A stretch of 64,000 nt of DNA from Nocardia crassostreae (GTDB taxonomy: Bacteria > Actinomycetota > Actinomycetes > Mycobacteriales > Mycobacteriaceae), in the NCBI RefSeq assembly GCF_001613405.1, contig NZ_BDCH01000043.1, positions 1 through 64,000 on the forward strand, given 5' to 3'. A model generated the notes under the pieces. The model searched no databases, had not been told where the DNA came from, and saw nothing but the letters and a program-made list of their open reading frames with translations. The translations under genes and the position numbers were made by a program. This document shows positions 8,907 to 18,197 of the stretch, one piece after another (position 1 is the first letter of the stretch; each line of letters starts with the position of its first letter).

Positions 8907-9212
8907 CTCTTTCCTCCGTGTCCGATCGGCTGGTACCTGCCTGTTCCGCGCCGATCAGGCCTCATCACACACTGCCCTCGAGCGTTCTACATGAACTATC
9001 GTTGCCGGGCCTTGCATTCCACTGAACAATCTCTTAAACCATTAGCTTCGTTAGCGGGGCGTCTCCGGAGACCCTAGGAGCGGGTGCCGACAAGTTCCCG
9101 GCGTGACCCCTTCAATACGAAAGCCGGCCCGGGCCAGCGGATTACAGCCGTTGTCGGCGTTCCGCTATCCCGGACCGGTTCCGAACTCAGACTTCAGGGA
9201 CGAGGGTGTCCC
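8907..9212. other. Intergenic region with the promoter of the PKS operon
   Basis: About 306 bp upstream of the desaturase with locally lower GC than the neighbours (notably 8985-9060). It must contain the start of the 8906-to-4153 operon. I see no convincing consensus promoter and no ORF with a ribosome site. Confidence 0.4.
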
Positions 9213-10025
9213 TTACCCCCCGACCTTGGGGACGGTGAATTCCTTGGCCCAGTTGGACAGCACCACCGAGATGGTGCCGGAGTCCTTGGTGACCACGGCC
9301 TTCACCAGGTTCGGGCCGGTGCCGGGCGAGGCGGCCTCGGACGGCAGCGTCGAGGTGGTGCCGGTCGGCGGGGCGACGTCCTTGATCCACACCGTGATCG
9401 GCAGCGAGCCGACGCCGTCACCGGCCTTGGGCACGACCGGGTCGATGACCGAGCCGTTGATGGTGCCGGAGATCTTCACCGTGTCGATGCCGTCGATCTT
9501 CTCCCGGGCCTCGGCCTTCGGGTTCTGGATCTGGGCGATGACATTGGCCAGGCCCTTGTCCTTGTCCAGGATGACGCCCGGATCGTAGATCTGCTCGGCC
9601 GGGCCGACCTTGCTGTACTTGGTGCCGTCACCGGCGTACAGGGTCTTGTCGTAGACCAGGAACTTGGTATCGGTGAACTCGGCCTCCGGCTTCAACCGGA
9701 CCTTGGCGTCACCGATGGCCTGCCCCGCCCCCTGCGGCTGGTTGGTGACGTCGGCGGAGATGGTCTCCACCGGGAGGTTCGGCACATTCGAGACCGAAAG
9801 GTTGAAGTGGACCCACTGCAGGGTCTGGGTGGTGCGAGCGCATTCCGCCACGATCTGCGCGCCGTCGGGCAACTGGGCCGGCGGCGCCGCGGTGGTGGTG
9901 CCGGTGTCGTCGCTGGAGGACGAGCAACCCGCCACCAGAGCCGCGGCTACCGACACCGCCGCGAAGATCGGAGCGAACCGACGCAGTCGGCTGGAGGTTC
10001 GCCCTCGCGAAATAGAGTCAATCAT
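9213..10025 (-). CDS. LppX/LprAFG-family lipoprotein
   Basis: A 270-residue exported lipoprotein. The N-terminus is Arg-rich (SRGRTSSRLRRFAP), followed by a hydrophobic stretch and a lipobox LVAGC, so Cys is the lipidated residue after signal peptidase II. The mature part matches the LppX_LprAFG fold, half-barrels with a hydrophobic cavity that carry lipids or lipoglycans across the mycobacterial-type envelope (LprG, LppX). The ATG at 10025 is used because it puts a normal-length signal peptide before the lipobox; longer in-frame starts would bury it. It is transcribed toward the type III PKS operon and could carry a lipid product, but it has its own 5' region and the link is speculative. Confidence 0.85.
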   Translation of the reverse strand: MIDSISRGRTSSRLRRFAPIFAAVSVAAALVAGCSSSSDDTGTTTAAPPAQLPDGAQIVAECARTTQTLQWVHFNLSVSNVPNLPVETISADVTNQPQGAGQAIGDAKVRLKPEAEFTDTKFLVYDKTLYAGDGTKYSKVGPAEQIYDPGVILDKDKGLANVIAQIQNPKAEAREKIDGIDTVKISGTINGSVIDPVVPKAGDGVGSLPITVWIKDVAPPTGTTSTLPSEAASPGTGPNLVKAVVTKDSGTISVVLSNWAKEFTVPKVGG

Positions 10026-10499
10026 GTACAACCCCCGTGGAGTTCGTTTCAACGCCGTTGTAAGGACAGCAGCCGCTGTCCCCGGAGTAGTATGCAGCAC
10101 CGCGCCCGCGTTTCGCTGGGGCAGGAACGAATGCGGCATCCACTCAGCACCACATCGTTCCGCGCGCCACGTTCGATAACGCAGGGCCGCAACTTATTCC
10201 GGGGGATCCCTGCCGGACCCGCGTGACCAGCAATATTGCCGGACACGCGGACCGGCCCGTTTGTACGGCGCGCCGCCTACCAGCCCAATCCCGGTGTATA
10301 GCTAGATATTTGCCGAAGCGTGATCTTGCAATGATGTTTAAATGACGGCAACTACAGCGCGAGACAATAGAATACGCGCCGTACCGGCCGGGCGTCTCTC
10401 GAGTGGCCCTCGGGAAAACTTCTCGCAAATCTCTGGCAATTGATCGGAAACCGCTAGTGACAAATTGCTGGATCCGCTTTGCATGCCTCGCGGCCGCCG
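10026..10499. other. Non-coding stretch between hydrolase and lipoprotein genes
   Basis: 474 bp, with an AT-richer centre around 10300-10380, which is likely to hold the lipoprotein promoter (minus strand). No ORF with family resemblance or hairpin terminator was recognised. Confidence 0.4.
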
Positions 10500-11207
10500 T
10501 CAGCGGTTGGCGGCCTCGTGCAGGATCTCGGCCAGCTCAACGGGTTTCGACCACATGGGCCAGTGGCCGGTGGGCAGGTCGACGTAGTCCAGGTGATCGG
10601 CGTCGAAACGGGCGAGTTCGGCGAAGATCGGCACCTGCCCCGCCTCCGCGCCCTGCCGCACCACCTCGCTGGGCCAGCTGGTGCACACCAGCGTGGTCGG
10701 AACCGACAGCCGGGCATCCGAATCCGAGAGCTTCAGCGCCGCGCCCGCGACCCCCGCCGGAACCGGCACCGCCCGCTCCCGGAACCGCGCCAGCGCCGCC
10801 TCGTCCAGCCCCTCCAGGCTATTCCCGTCCGCCTCCACCTGCGCCCAATCCCCAAGCGGAAACTCCGCCGCGTCCCCCAGCGCCGGAATCGCCGTGAACC
10901 CATCCGGCAACGGCGCGGTATCCACATAGATCACCCGCGAAAACCGTTCCGGCGCAAGGTCGGTCGCCAAATACGCGGGCAGCGCCGCCCCCGAATGCGC
11001 CACCAGCACCACCGGTTTCGGCGCCGCCGCGACAATCGCATGCGCCTGATCCGCGATCGTCGCCCCCAGCCGCCCCGGATCCTCCCCGTCCAGCCCAGGC
11101 AGCGTCAACGCCACCACCTCGTCCCCCCGCCGCCGCAATTCCTCCGCGACCTCATCCCACGCCCACGCACCAAGCCAGAATCCAGGAGCCAGAACCATGT
11201 GTGCCAT
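10500..11207 (-). CDS. Alpha/beta hydrolase
   Basis: A 235-residue hydrolase of the alpha/beta fold. The oxyanion region is VLAPGFWLGAW, the nucleophile elbow is VLVAHSGAA (Ser in HSG, a variant of GxSxG) and the catalytic His is in TGHWPMW near the C-terminus; an acidic residue is supplied around FDADHLDYVDLP. This resembles the small esterase/MenH-like group used on ester or enol-lactone substrates, but no specific substrate is evident. A second ATG (11198) three codons in is possible. It appears monocistronic. Confidence 0.85.
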   Translation of the reverse strand: MAHMVLAPGFWLGAWAWDEVAEELRRRGDEVVALTLPGLDGEDPGRLGATIADQAHAIVAAAPKPVVLVAHSGAALPAYLATDLAPERFSRVIYVDTAPLPDGFTAIPALGDAAEFPLGDWAQVEADGNSLEGLDEAALARFRERAVPVPAGVAGAALKLSDSDARLSVPTTLVCTSWPSEVVRQGAEAGQVPIFAELARFDADHLDYVDLPTGHWPMWSKPVELAEILHEAANR

Positions 11208-11430
11208 GCCCCGAGCATTCCACGCCGGACCGACATCCGACCCATGGATCGGTCAGGGTCCCCAAGCCCGTGGCTGCCCCGCCGAGCAAGGGAATCATGC
11301 CCGCCGGGTCACGTACTTCAACCTCTCGGGCTCCTCGAAGTCGGATCCGAGTGCGACTACAACGCCCTCGTGAATAAAGAAGGGCGGAAGGATAACCCGC
11401 TCGCCGACTTGGGGCGACGGCGAACTCAGG

Positions 11431-11799
11431 TCAGTAGACGGGGCCGGTGTACTTTTCGCCGGGGCCGGAGCCGGGGGCGTCCGGGTGGGCGGAGGCTTCG
11501 CGGAAGGCGCGCTGGAGGGATTGGAGGCCGTCGCGGATGGGGCCCGCGTGGGGGCCGAGGTATTCGACGGAGGCGGTGACGAGACCGGCGAGGGCGGTGA
11601 TGACGCGGCGGGCCTCGTCGAGGTCGAGGTGGGGGCTGGCAGAGGGGTCGTCTTCGCCGAGGCCGAGTTTTTCGGCGGCCGAACTCATGAGCATGACGGC
11701 GGCGCGGCTGATAACCTCCACCGCGGGGATCTCGGCCAGTTCGCGGACCACTTCGCCTTCGATGAGCGCCGATTCCTCGTTCACACGTGCCTCTGTCAT
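11431..11799 (-). CDS. DUF1844 family protein
   Basis: A 122-residue helical protein with the DUF1844 signature region EISRAAVMLMSSAAEKLGLG and ending in GEKYTGPVY. The family occurs next to infC in many actinobacteria, in divergent orientation as here; its function is not established. The ATG at 11799 is preferred over the in-frame ATG at 11811 because MTEARVN is the usual start. The 372 bp between it and infC hold the promoters of both genes. Confidence 0.85.
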   Translation of the reverse strand: MTEARVNEESALIEGEVVRELAEIPAVEVISRAAVMLMSSAAEKLGLGEDDPSASPHLDLDEARRVITALAGLVTASVEYLGPHAGPIRDGLQSLQRAFREASAHPDAPGSGPGEKYTGPVY

Positions 11800-11881
11800 G
11801 GGGTAGAGCATGGCATCGAGCGGGTTGTCCCAGGTCGCGGGGGAGGCCGATTTCGGGATCCGCCCAGGTGGCTGTTAGACT

Positions 11882-12171
11882 GACCTGCGACGATCGCCCC
11901 AGACCGGTTTTCATGACCGGACCGGGGCTTTAAGTGGAGCCCGACTCCCACCGTCAGCCGCGAGGTTGAACGGTCCGGTCGCCCATCTTTTTCTCGGATG
12001 GGTTCCTCGCTGGGTTCGCCCAGCTGGGGTGCGATGCGCAGTGTTTGCGTCGTGGATCGGTCGACTCGGGCCCCGTGTTGGTGAAATACCAATGCGGGGC
12101 TTTCGTGTTGGAATTGGGGTTGCAGTTTATTGCTTGCGGTCGTTGACGAACCGCTTGACCTAGGAGGCCCC
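11882..12171 (+). promoter_or_regulatory. infC operon leader with two GC-rich hairpins
   Basis: Leader between a weak -10-like TAGACT (11876-11881) and the infC start. Hairpin 1 spans 11896-11928 (13-nt arms GCCCCAGACCGGT / ACCGGACCGGGGC with two mismatches), followed by TTTAA. Hairpin 2 spans 12070-12100 (GCCCCGTGTTGGT / ACCAATGCGGGGC, fully paired with two G-U pairs, loop GAAAT), followed by TTTCG. Both end in GGGGCTTT and resemble intrinsic terminators. Attenuation of infC-rpmI-rplT is a reasonable inference; the transcription start is not proven. Confidence 0.5.
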
Positions 12172-12807
<636 letters not shown>

Positions 12808-12871
12808 TAACTAACAGCATTGGCGGAGGCGGGTTCACCCCTGCCTCCGGCACGAGAGAAATGGTGAATCC

Positions 12872-13066
12872 ATGCCGAAGATGAAGAGCCACAGCGGAGC
12901 CTCGAAGCGATTCAAGGTGTCCGGTTCGGGCAAGCTGCTCCGTCAGCAGGCGAACCGTCGCCACCTGCTCGAGCACAAGCCGACCACCCGCACTCGTCGT
13001 CTGGACGGCGTGGAGGTCGTGGCGAAGGCGGACGTCGCTCGCGTCAAGAAGCTGCTCGCCAAGTAA
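12872..13066 (+). CDS. rpmI: 50S ribosomal protein L35
   Basis: A 64-residue, very basic protein starting MPKMKSHSGASKRFKVSGSG, the standard L35 N-terminus, and ending in the RVKKLLAK type tail. L35 is a small late-assembly protein of the large subunit. It is preceded by GAGAGAAA-like purines before the ATG and lies 64 bp after infC in the conserved translation operon. Confidence 0.97.
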   Translation: MPKMKSHSGASKRFKVSGSGKLLRQQANRRHLLEHKPTTRTRRLDGVEVVAKADVARVKKLLAK

Positions 13067-13167
13067 GTCGGCCGAGCAAGCCAATTCGCGATCCGTTTCC
13101 GCGGACGCATAAACCGACCAACACCCGGGCGCAACCGCAGCGCCCCCTATCGATCAAGGACTGACAA

Positions 13168-13548
13168 GTGGCACGCGTCAAAAGGGCTGTCAACGCTCAG
13201 AAGAAGCGCCGTTCCGTTCTCGAGGCCTCCAAGGGCTACCGCGGTCAGCGGTCGCGCCTGTACCGCAAGGCCAAGGAACAGCAGCTGCACTCGCTCACCT
13301 ACGCCTACCGGGACCGCCGCGCGCGCAAGGGTGACTTCCGCAAGCTGTGGATCGCTCGTATCAACGCCGCCGCGCGTCTGAACGACATCACCTACAACCG
13401 CTTCATCCAGGGCCTCAAGGCCGCGGGTGTCGAGGTGGACCGCAAGATCCTCGCCGAGCTGGCCGTCTCCGACGCCGAGGCGTTCGCCGGTCTGGTGGCC
13501 GTGGCCAAGGCCGCGCTGCCCGAGGATGTCAACGCCCCGGCCGCCTGA
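13168..13548 (+). CDS. rplT: 50S ribosomal protein L20
   Basis: A 126-residue protein with GTG start and the classic L20 sequence (ARVKRAVNAQKKRRSVLEAS, RKLWIARINAAAR, YNRFIQGLKAAGVEVDRK). L20 binds 23S rRNA early in 50S assembly and in other bacteria represses its own operon by binding the leader or intercistronic RNA. It is 11 bp upstream of the methyltransferase gene. Confidence 0.97.
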   Translation: MARVKRAVNAQKKRRSVLEASKGYRGQRSRLYRKAKEQQLHSLTYAYRDRRARKGDFRKLWIARINAAARLNDITYNRFIQGLKAAGVEVDRKILAELAVSDAEAFAGLVAVAKAALPEDVNAPAA

Positions 13549-13559
13549 GCCAGGACTGC

Positions 13560-14387
13560 GTGACAAAGCATTCCGAACGGCCCGTGGATGCGCTCTCAGA
13601 GCGCAATCCGCGGGTCGTTTCCGCTGTCAAGCTGCACCGCACCGCCCAGCGCCGCAAGACCGGATTCTTCCTCGCCGAGGGAGCCAATTCGGTGGAGTCC
13701 GCCCTGGATACGGGACGCGTGGAGGAACTCTTCTACTCCGCGAAGGCCGCCGGGCGTGAGCACGAGCTCGTCGCCGGAGCCGCCGCCGCGGGCGTGCGCA
13801 CCACCCTGGTGAGCGATCGCGCCGCGGAAATGCTGGGGGAGACCGTGACTCCGCCCGGCCTGGTCGCGGTCTGCCGCCAGGTCGACGTACCGCTGCGCGA
13901 GGTCCTCGACGCCGCGCCGCGCCTGCTGGCCGTCCCGGTGGAGATCGCCGACCCCGGCAATGCGGGCACCCTCATCCGCGTCGCCGACGCCGTCGGCGCC
14001 AATGGCGTTGTGCTGTCCGGTGATTCGGTCGACCCCCACAACGGCAAATGCGTACGCGCCTGCGCCGGAAGCCTTTTCCACGTGCCGGTCGCCCGCGAAC
14101 GCGACACCGACGCGACGCTGACCGCCCTCGAAGCGGCCGGTATCACCATCCTCGCGACCACCGCCAAGGGTGAAGTCGACCTGGACGAGGCCGACGACCT
14201 CCTCTCCGGCCCGGTCGCCTGGCTATTCGGCAATGAGGCGCACGGCCTCGACCGCACCGTCGCCGACCGCGCCACCCACCGCGTCCGCATTCCCATCCAC
14301 GGCCGCGCCGAAAGCCTGAATCTGGCTGCCGCGGCGGCCATCTGCCTCTACGCCAGCGCCCGCGTCCAGCACACGCCGCGGCGCTGA
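13560..14387 (+). CDS. TrmH/SpoU-family RNA 2'-O-methyltransferase
   Basis: 275 residues with GTG start (13560), 11 bp after rplT. The N-terminal substrate-binding domain (VKLHRTAQRRKTGFFLAEG) is followed by a SPOUT knot domain with its three motifs: motif 1 VPVEIADPGNAGTLIRVADA (Asn/Arg in NAGTLIR), motif 2 AWLFGNEAHGL and motif 3 IPIHGRAESLNLAAAAAI. This is the usual rRNA 2'-O-ribose methyltransferase downstream of L20 in actinobacteria, using S-adenosylmethionine; the modified nucleotide is not deducible. A strong hairpin at 14394-14424 ends the operon. Confidence 0.92.
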   Translation: MTKHSERPVDALSERNPRVVSAVKLHRTAQRRKTGFFLAEGANSVESALDTGRVEELFYSAKAAGREHELVAGAAAAGVRTTLVSDRAAEMLGETVTPPGLVAVCRQVDVPLREVLDAAPRLLAVPVEIADPGNAGTLIRVADAVGANGVVLSGDSVDPHNGKCVRACAGSLFHVPVARERDTDATLTALEAAGITILATTAKGEVDLDEADDLLSGPVAWLFGNEAHGLDRTVADRATHRVRIPIHGRAESLNLAAAAAICLYASARVQHTPRR

Positions 14388-14393
14388 CCCCGG

Positions 14394-14424
14394 CATCCCG
14401 GCGTGCTCATGGCACGCCGGGATG
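14394..14424 (+). terminator. Terminator of the infC operon
   Basis: Perfect 13-bp stem CATCCCGGCGTGC / GCACGCCGGGATG with a 5-nt loop, 6 bp after the methyltransferase stop. There is no T-run, as is common in this GC range. Confidence 0.75.
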
Positions 14425-14476
14425 AGGATTGGCGTGCTGATTCGGTGTGCTGCGGGTTTGCCCTTAGCATTACCCG

Positions 14477-16048
14477 GTGACATTGCCCAGCACCCTCAAG
14501 TCCGGTGCGCTGTCCCTGGCATCCAGTGTGGTGATCGGGGTGGCGTCGGCTGGACCCGCCTACAGCATTACCGCCACGCTCGGACTGGTCGTGGCCGCCG
14601 TGGGATTGCAGTCGCCGGTCATTGTGCTGCTGGCCTTCGTGCCCATGCTGCTGGTGGCCATTGGTTACCGGGATCTCAATGAGGTGGAACCGGATCCGGG
14701 GACCACGTTCGTGTGGGCGACGCGGGCGTTCGGGCCGTTCACGGGGTGGATGGCCGGGTGGGCGATCGTGGTGTCGGATCTGCTGGTGATGGCGAGTTTG
14801 GCGCAGATCAGCTCGCAGTACACCTTTCATTTGTTCGGGGCGCACGGTATCGGCGGGGACGCCACCAATGTGTGGGTGCTGTTGCTGGGGATTGTCTATT
14901 TGGTCGTGATGACCTTGGTCGCGGTGTTCGGCATCGATGTGTCGGCGCGGCTGCAGCAGTGGCTGCTGACCATCGAGTTCGGGATGCTCGTGGTGTTCGC
15001 GGTGGTCGCCCTCGCGCGGGTCGTCATCGGGAATGCGCCGGAGGGGGCGAGCCTGCCGGACTGGTCGTGGTTCAACCCGTTCGAGATCGGGTCGTTCTCG
15101 GACTTCGTGACCGCCATGCTGCTCATGGTGTTCATCTACTGGGGCTGGGATTCGGCCGTGGCGGTGAACCAGGAGACGGTGGATCCGCGGCATACGCCGG
15201 GACGTGCGGCGGTGCTGTCGACCATCACGCTGGTGGCGCTGTACCTGCTGGTCACGGTGGCGAGCCAGTCCTTCGCGGGGACCGGCACCGAGGGGCTCGG
15301 GCTGGCCAACCCCGATCATGTCGACGATGTGCTCGGCGCACTCGGCAGCGCGGTGTTCGGCGAGGGCGCGGTGGGCACGGTGCTGGTGCACCTACTGTTC
15401 CTCATGGTGCTCACCTCGGCGGCGGCCTCTACACAGACGACCATTCTGCCGACGGCCCGCGCCACCTATTCCATGGCGCTGCACCACGCGCTGCCCAAGG
15501 CGTTCGGCAAGATTCACCCGCGTTTCCGTACACCGTCGTTCTCCGCCATCGTGTTCGGCGCGGCCTCGGTGGTGCTGTATGTGGCGCTGAACTTCGCCTC
15601 CGGCGGGCGGCTCATCGCCCAAGCCGTGACCGCCATCGGCATCTCGATCGGCGTGTACTACGGCCTCACCGGGCTCAGCTGCGCCTGGCTGTACCGCGAC
15701 CGATTCGCCGCCAACCCAAGGGCTCTCGTCATGAAGGGCGTCCTGCCCGCGGCGGGCGGCTTCATGCTGCTGTTCGCGGCCGGGTGGACCGCGGTGACCT
15801 CCTGGTGGGTGGAGGAGGACGGCTCGTTCTGGCAGCTGCCGTTCCCGCCGCACTGGCATATCGGCGCGACCTTCCTGCTCGGCGTGGGCACCCTGCTGCT
15901 GGGCGTGCCCATCTACCTGGCGCTGGCGAAGGCCATGCCGCCGTTCTTCCGCGGCGAGGTGCTGGCGCGCAAGCTGCCCGAGCCGACCGAGGACATTATC
16001 GAGGCCGATGCCGATCCGGACCATATCGAGGTGCTGGAGGGGCGCTGA
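14477..16048 (+). CDS. APC-superfamily amino acid/polyamine permease
   Basis: A 523-residue integral membrane protein with about 12 hydrophobic segments. The first helix carries the APC motif VVIGVASAGPAYSITATLG (GxG-type unwound region), and FVWATRAFGPFTGWMAGWAIVVSD is the typical helix 2-3 region. The transported substrate (amino acid, polyamine or related amine) is not evident. Translation starts at GTG; a short charged C-terminal tail ends the protein in the cytoplasm. It is convergent with the TetR gene, only 12 bp apart. Confidence 0.85.
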   Translation: MTLPSTLKSGALSLASSVVIGVASAGPAYSITATLGLVVAAVGLQSPVIVLLAFVPMLLVAIGYRDLNEVEPDPGTTFVWATRAFGPFTGWMAGWAIVVSDLLVMASLAQISSQYTFHLFGAHGIGGDATNVWVLLLGIVYLVVMTLVAVFGIDVSARLQQWLLTIEFGMLVVFAVVALARVVIGNAPEGASLPDWSWFNPFEIGSFSDFVTAMLLMVFIYWGWDSAVAVNQETVDPRHTPGRAAVLSTITLVALYLLVTVASQSFAGTGTEGLGLANPDHVDDVLGALGSAVFGEGAVGTVLVHLLFLMVLTSAAASTQTTILPTARATYSMALHHALPKAFGKIHPRFRTPSFSAIVFGAASVVLYVALNFASGGRLIAQAVTAIGISIGVYYGLTGLSCAWLYRDRFAANPRALVMKGVLPAAGGFMLLFAAGWTAVTSWWVEEDGSFWQLPFPPHWHIGATFLLGVGTLLLGVPIYLALAKAMPPFFRGEVLARKLPEPTEDIIEADADPDHIEVLEGR

Positions 16049-16060
16049 GCGCCCCGGCGG

Positions 16061-16627
16061 TCAGTCGTCCTCCTCGAGGTCCCGCATGATCTCCTGGGCC
16101 CAGTCGGCGGGTACGGCGTGCGGGCCGGTGACACGCATGGCCGCCATGACGGTCAACAGCATGCCCGTGGCCATGAACTCGCGGGCCTCCGACACCGATG
16201 CGCCGGTGAGTTCCCGGATCAGGCGGTACATGCGGCCGTAGCGGTCGCGGACCTGGTCGCCGATGGCCGGATCGGCGCTGGCCGAGAAGCCGTGCAATAG
16301 GACCAGGGGTAGTTCGGGCTCGGTCAGGAAGACCTCGTAGCCATCGCCCAGGGCCAGCAGCTTGCCCGCCGTGTCGGCGTCCGGATCCGCCGCCTCGGCG
16401 CTGGTTCGGAAGGTCTCCTCGATGCGATCGCAGGCCCGCTCGCTCACGGCCAGGAACAGCTGCTGCTTGGTGCCGAACAGTCGGATGACATACGGCTGGG
16501 AGACCCCGGCGCGACGCGCGATCTCATCGGTTCTGGTTGCGGTGTAACCGGATTCGGCGAAGGCGGAGATCGCGGCCTCGAGTACCTGTTCGCCGCGTTC
16601 GGTGGCGGTCATCCGGGTTCTCGTCAT
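16061..16627 (-). CDS. TetR-family transcriptional regulator
   Basis: A 188-residue regulator. Residues about 8-55 form the TetR helix-turn-helix (GEQVLEAAISAFAESGYTATRTDEIARRAGVSQPYVIRLFGTK read in segments); the rest is the helical ligand-binding and dimer domain. It is divergent from the MFS exporter gene at 16741, with two similar 19-bp inverted-repeat sites in the 113-bp gap, so it most likely represses the pump and itself until the drug or metabolite binds. Confidence 0.9.
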   Translation of the reverse strand: MTRTRMTATERGEQVLEAAISAFAESGYTATRTDEIARRAGVSQPYVIRLFGTKQQLFLAVSERACDRIEETFRTSAEAADPDADTAGKLLALGDGYEVFLTEPELPLVLLHGFSASADPAIGDQVRDRYGRMYRLIRELTGASVSEAREFMATGMLLTVMAAMRVTGPHAVPADWAQEIMRDLEEDD

Positions 16628-16685
16628 GGCTGGGGAGCCTTCTCATCGTCGGAATCGCGGCGGGAATGGAATTTCCCATTGACAT

Positions 16686-16729
16686 GTTATCAGCCGATGC
16701 ATACTCTCTAGTTATCAGTCGATTATAAC
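16686..16729. promoter_or_regulatory. Pair of candidate TetR operators
   Basis: Two 19-bp sites, GTTATCAGCCGATGCATAC (16686-16704) and GTTATCAGTCGATTATAAC (16711-16729), 25 bp apart centre to start and sharing most positions. The second is an inverted repeat GTTAT-N9-ATAAC. They lie directly before the MFS ATG (16741) in the divergent TetR/MFS gap, where an autoregulatory operator is expected. Confidence 0.6.
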
Positions 16730-16740
16730 AAGGACTGGAC

Positions 16741-18175
16741 ATGACTCAGACTCTTGAAAAGACCTCTCCCGCAAGTAGTTCCGCCGTCACGCCCCGTCCG
16801 TTGTGGGCGGTGCTGGCGGCGGTCGGCATTCCGATGTTCATGGTCACGCTGGACAATCTCGTGGTCACGAACGCCCTGCCCATCATCAAGACCGAGCTCG
16901 GCGCGTCGCTCACCGATCTGCAATGGTTCGTGAACGCCTACACGCTGTCGTTCGCCTCGCTGCTGCTCACCGCCTCGGCCCTCGGCCCTCGGCGACCGGC
17001 TGGGGCGGAGGCGGGTGTTCCTGTTCGGCATCGCGCTGTTCACCGTGGCCTCGGCGGCCTGCGCGCTGGCCACCGAACCGTGGATGCTCATCGGGGCGCG
17101 CGCGATCCAAGGGTTCGGGGCCGTCATGCCGCTGTCGCTCACATTGCTGTCGAACGCCGTGCCGGAGAAGATGCGCAGCGCCGCCATCGGCATCTGGGGC
17201 GGCATCTCCGGACTCGGCGTGGCGCTCGGGCCGGTCGTGGGCGGTGCGGTGGTCGACGGTCTGAGCTGGCAGTGGATCTTCTGGATCAATGTCCCCATCG
17301 GCCTGCTGGCACTGCCGTTCGCGGCGCGCATCCTGGGTGAATCCTTCGGCGGCGCACGGCGTTCGGATGTGATCGGACTGGCGCTGTCGGCGAGCGGCGT
17401 GCTCGCCGTGGTGTGGGGTGTGGTGCACGGCTCCGAAGACGGCTGGACCTCGGCGGGCGTGCTGGGCGGGTTGATCGGCGGCGCGGTCCTGCTGGCCGGA
17501 TTCATCGCCTGGGAGCGGCGCACCGCCGAACCCATGCTGCCGCTGCGGCTGTTCGGGTCGCGGGCGTTCAGCGCCGTCAACACCGTATTGTTCACCTTCT
17601 CGGTGGGCGTCTTCGGTTCGGTCTTCCTGCTGGCGCAGTTCTTCCAGGTGGTGCAGGGCTATTCACCGCTGGAGGCGGGCGTGCGGACCCTGCCGTGGAC
17701 CATGGCCCCGATGGTGGTCGCGCCGATCGCGGGTCTGATCGTCGACAAGGTCGGACCGCGCGTCCTCATCGCGACCGGTCAGGTGTTCCTGGCGGCGGCG
17801 CTGGGCTGGATCGCGCTCATCAGTACCGCCGACACCGGTTACGGCGCACTGGTATTGCCCTTCGTGCTCGCCGGTGTGGGCATGGGCCTGACCTTCGCGC
17901 CCGCCTCCAGCGTCGTCATGGCCAGCGCCGCGCCCGCGGATCAGGGCATGGCCTCCGGCGCCAACAACACCATTCGCGAGGTGGGCGTCGCCATGGGAGT
18001 CGCCGTGCTGGCCTCGGTATTCGCCTCCCAGGGTTCGTATCTGAGCCCGCAGAGCTACGTCGACGGCCTGGTTCCCGCGGTATGGACCGGCGCGGGCGTT
18101 GTGGCGGTCGGCGCGCTGATCTCCCTGCTCCTCCCCGGTCGGCCGAAGAACACTGCCGCCCGAACGAATTCGTAG
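16741..18175 (+). pseudogene. MFS drug exporter (DHA2, 14-TM type), frameshifted by a 7-bp repeat
   Basis: The N-terminal part (MTQTLEKT..., helix 1 VLAAVGIPMFMVTLDNLVVTNALPII in segments, then QWFVNAYTLSFASLLLTASAL) reads from 16741. The rest (RRRVFLFGIALFTVASAAC..., IQGFGAVMPLSL, WQWIFWINVPIGLLAL) continues one frame over up to 18175. The break is three tandem copies of CCTCGGC at 16973-16993. Two copies would give the expected ALGDRLGRRRVF (motif A) and a 475-residue DHA2 transporter. As written, translation passes into nonsense after residue 82. It is either a slippage mutation or a sequencing error. The neighbouring TetR gene and operators are intact. Confidence 0.85.
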
Positions 18176-18197
18176 TCACCCGGTACGGAGAAAGATC

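Noticed and set aside
10479..11579. 366-codon plus-strand frame over the alpha/beta hydrolase
   Set aside because: Arg/Pro-rich shadow. The minus-strand hydrolase has a complete nucleophile and His.
12130..12171. Upstream TTG starts for infC
   Set aside because: They add residues not found in IF-3 proteins and have no ribosome site, whereas ATC at 12172 follows AGGAGG.
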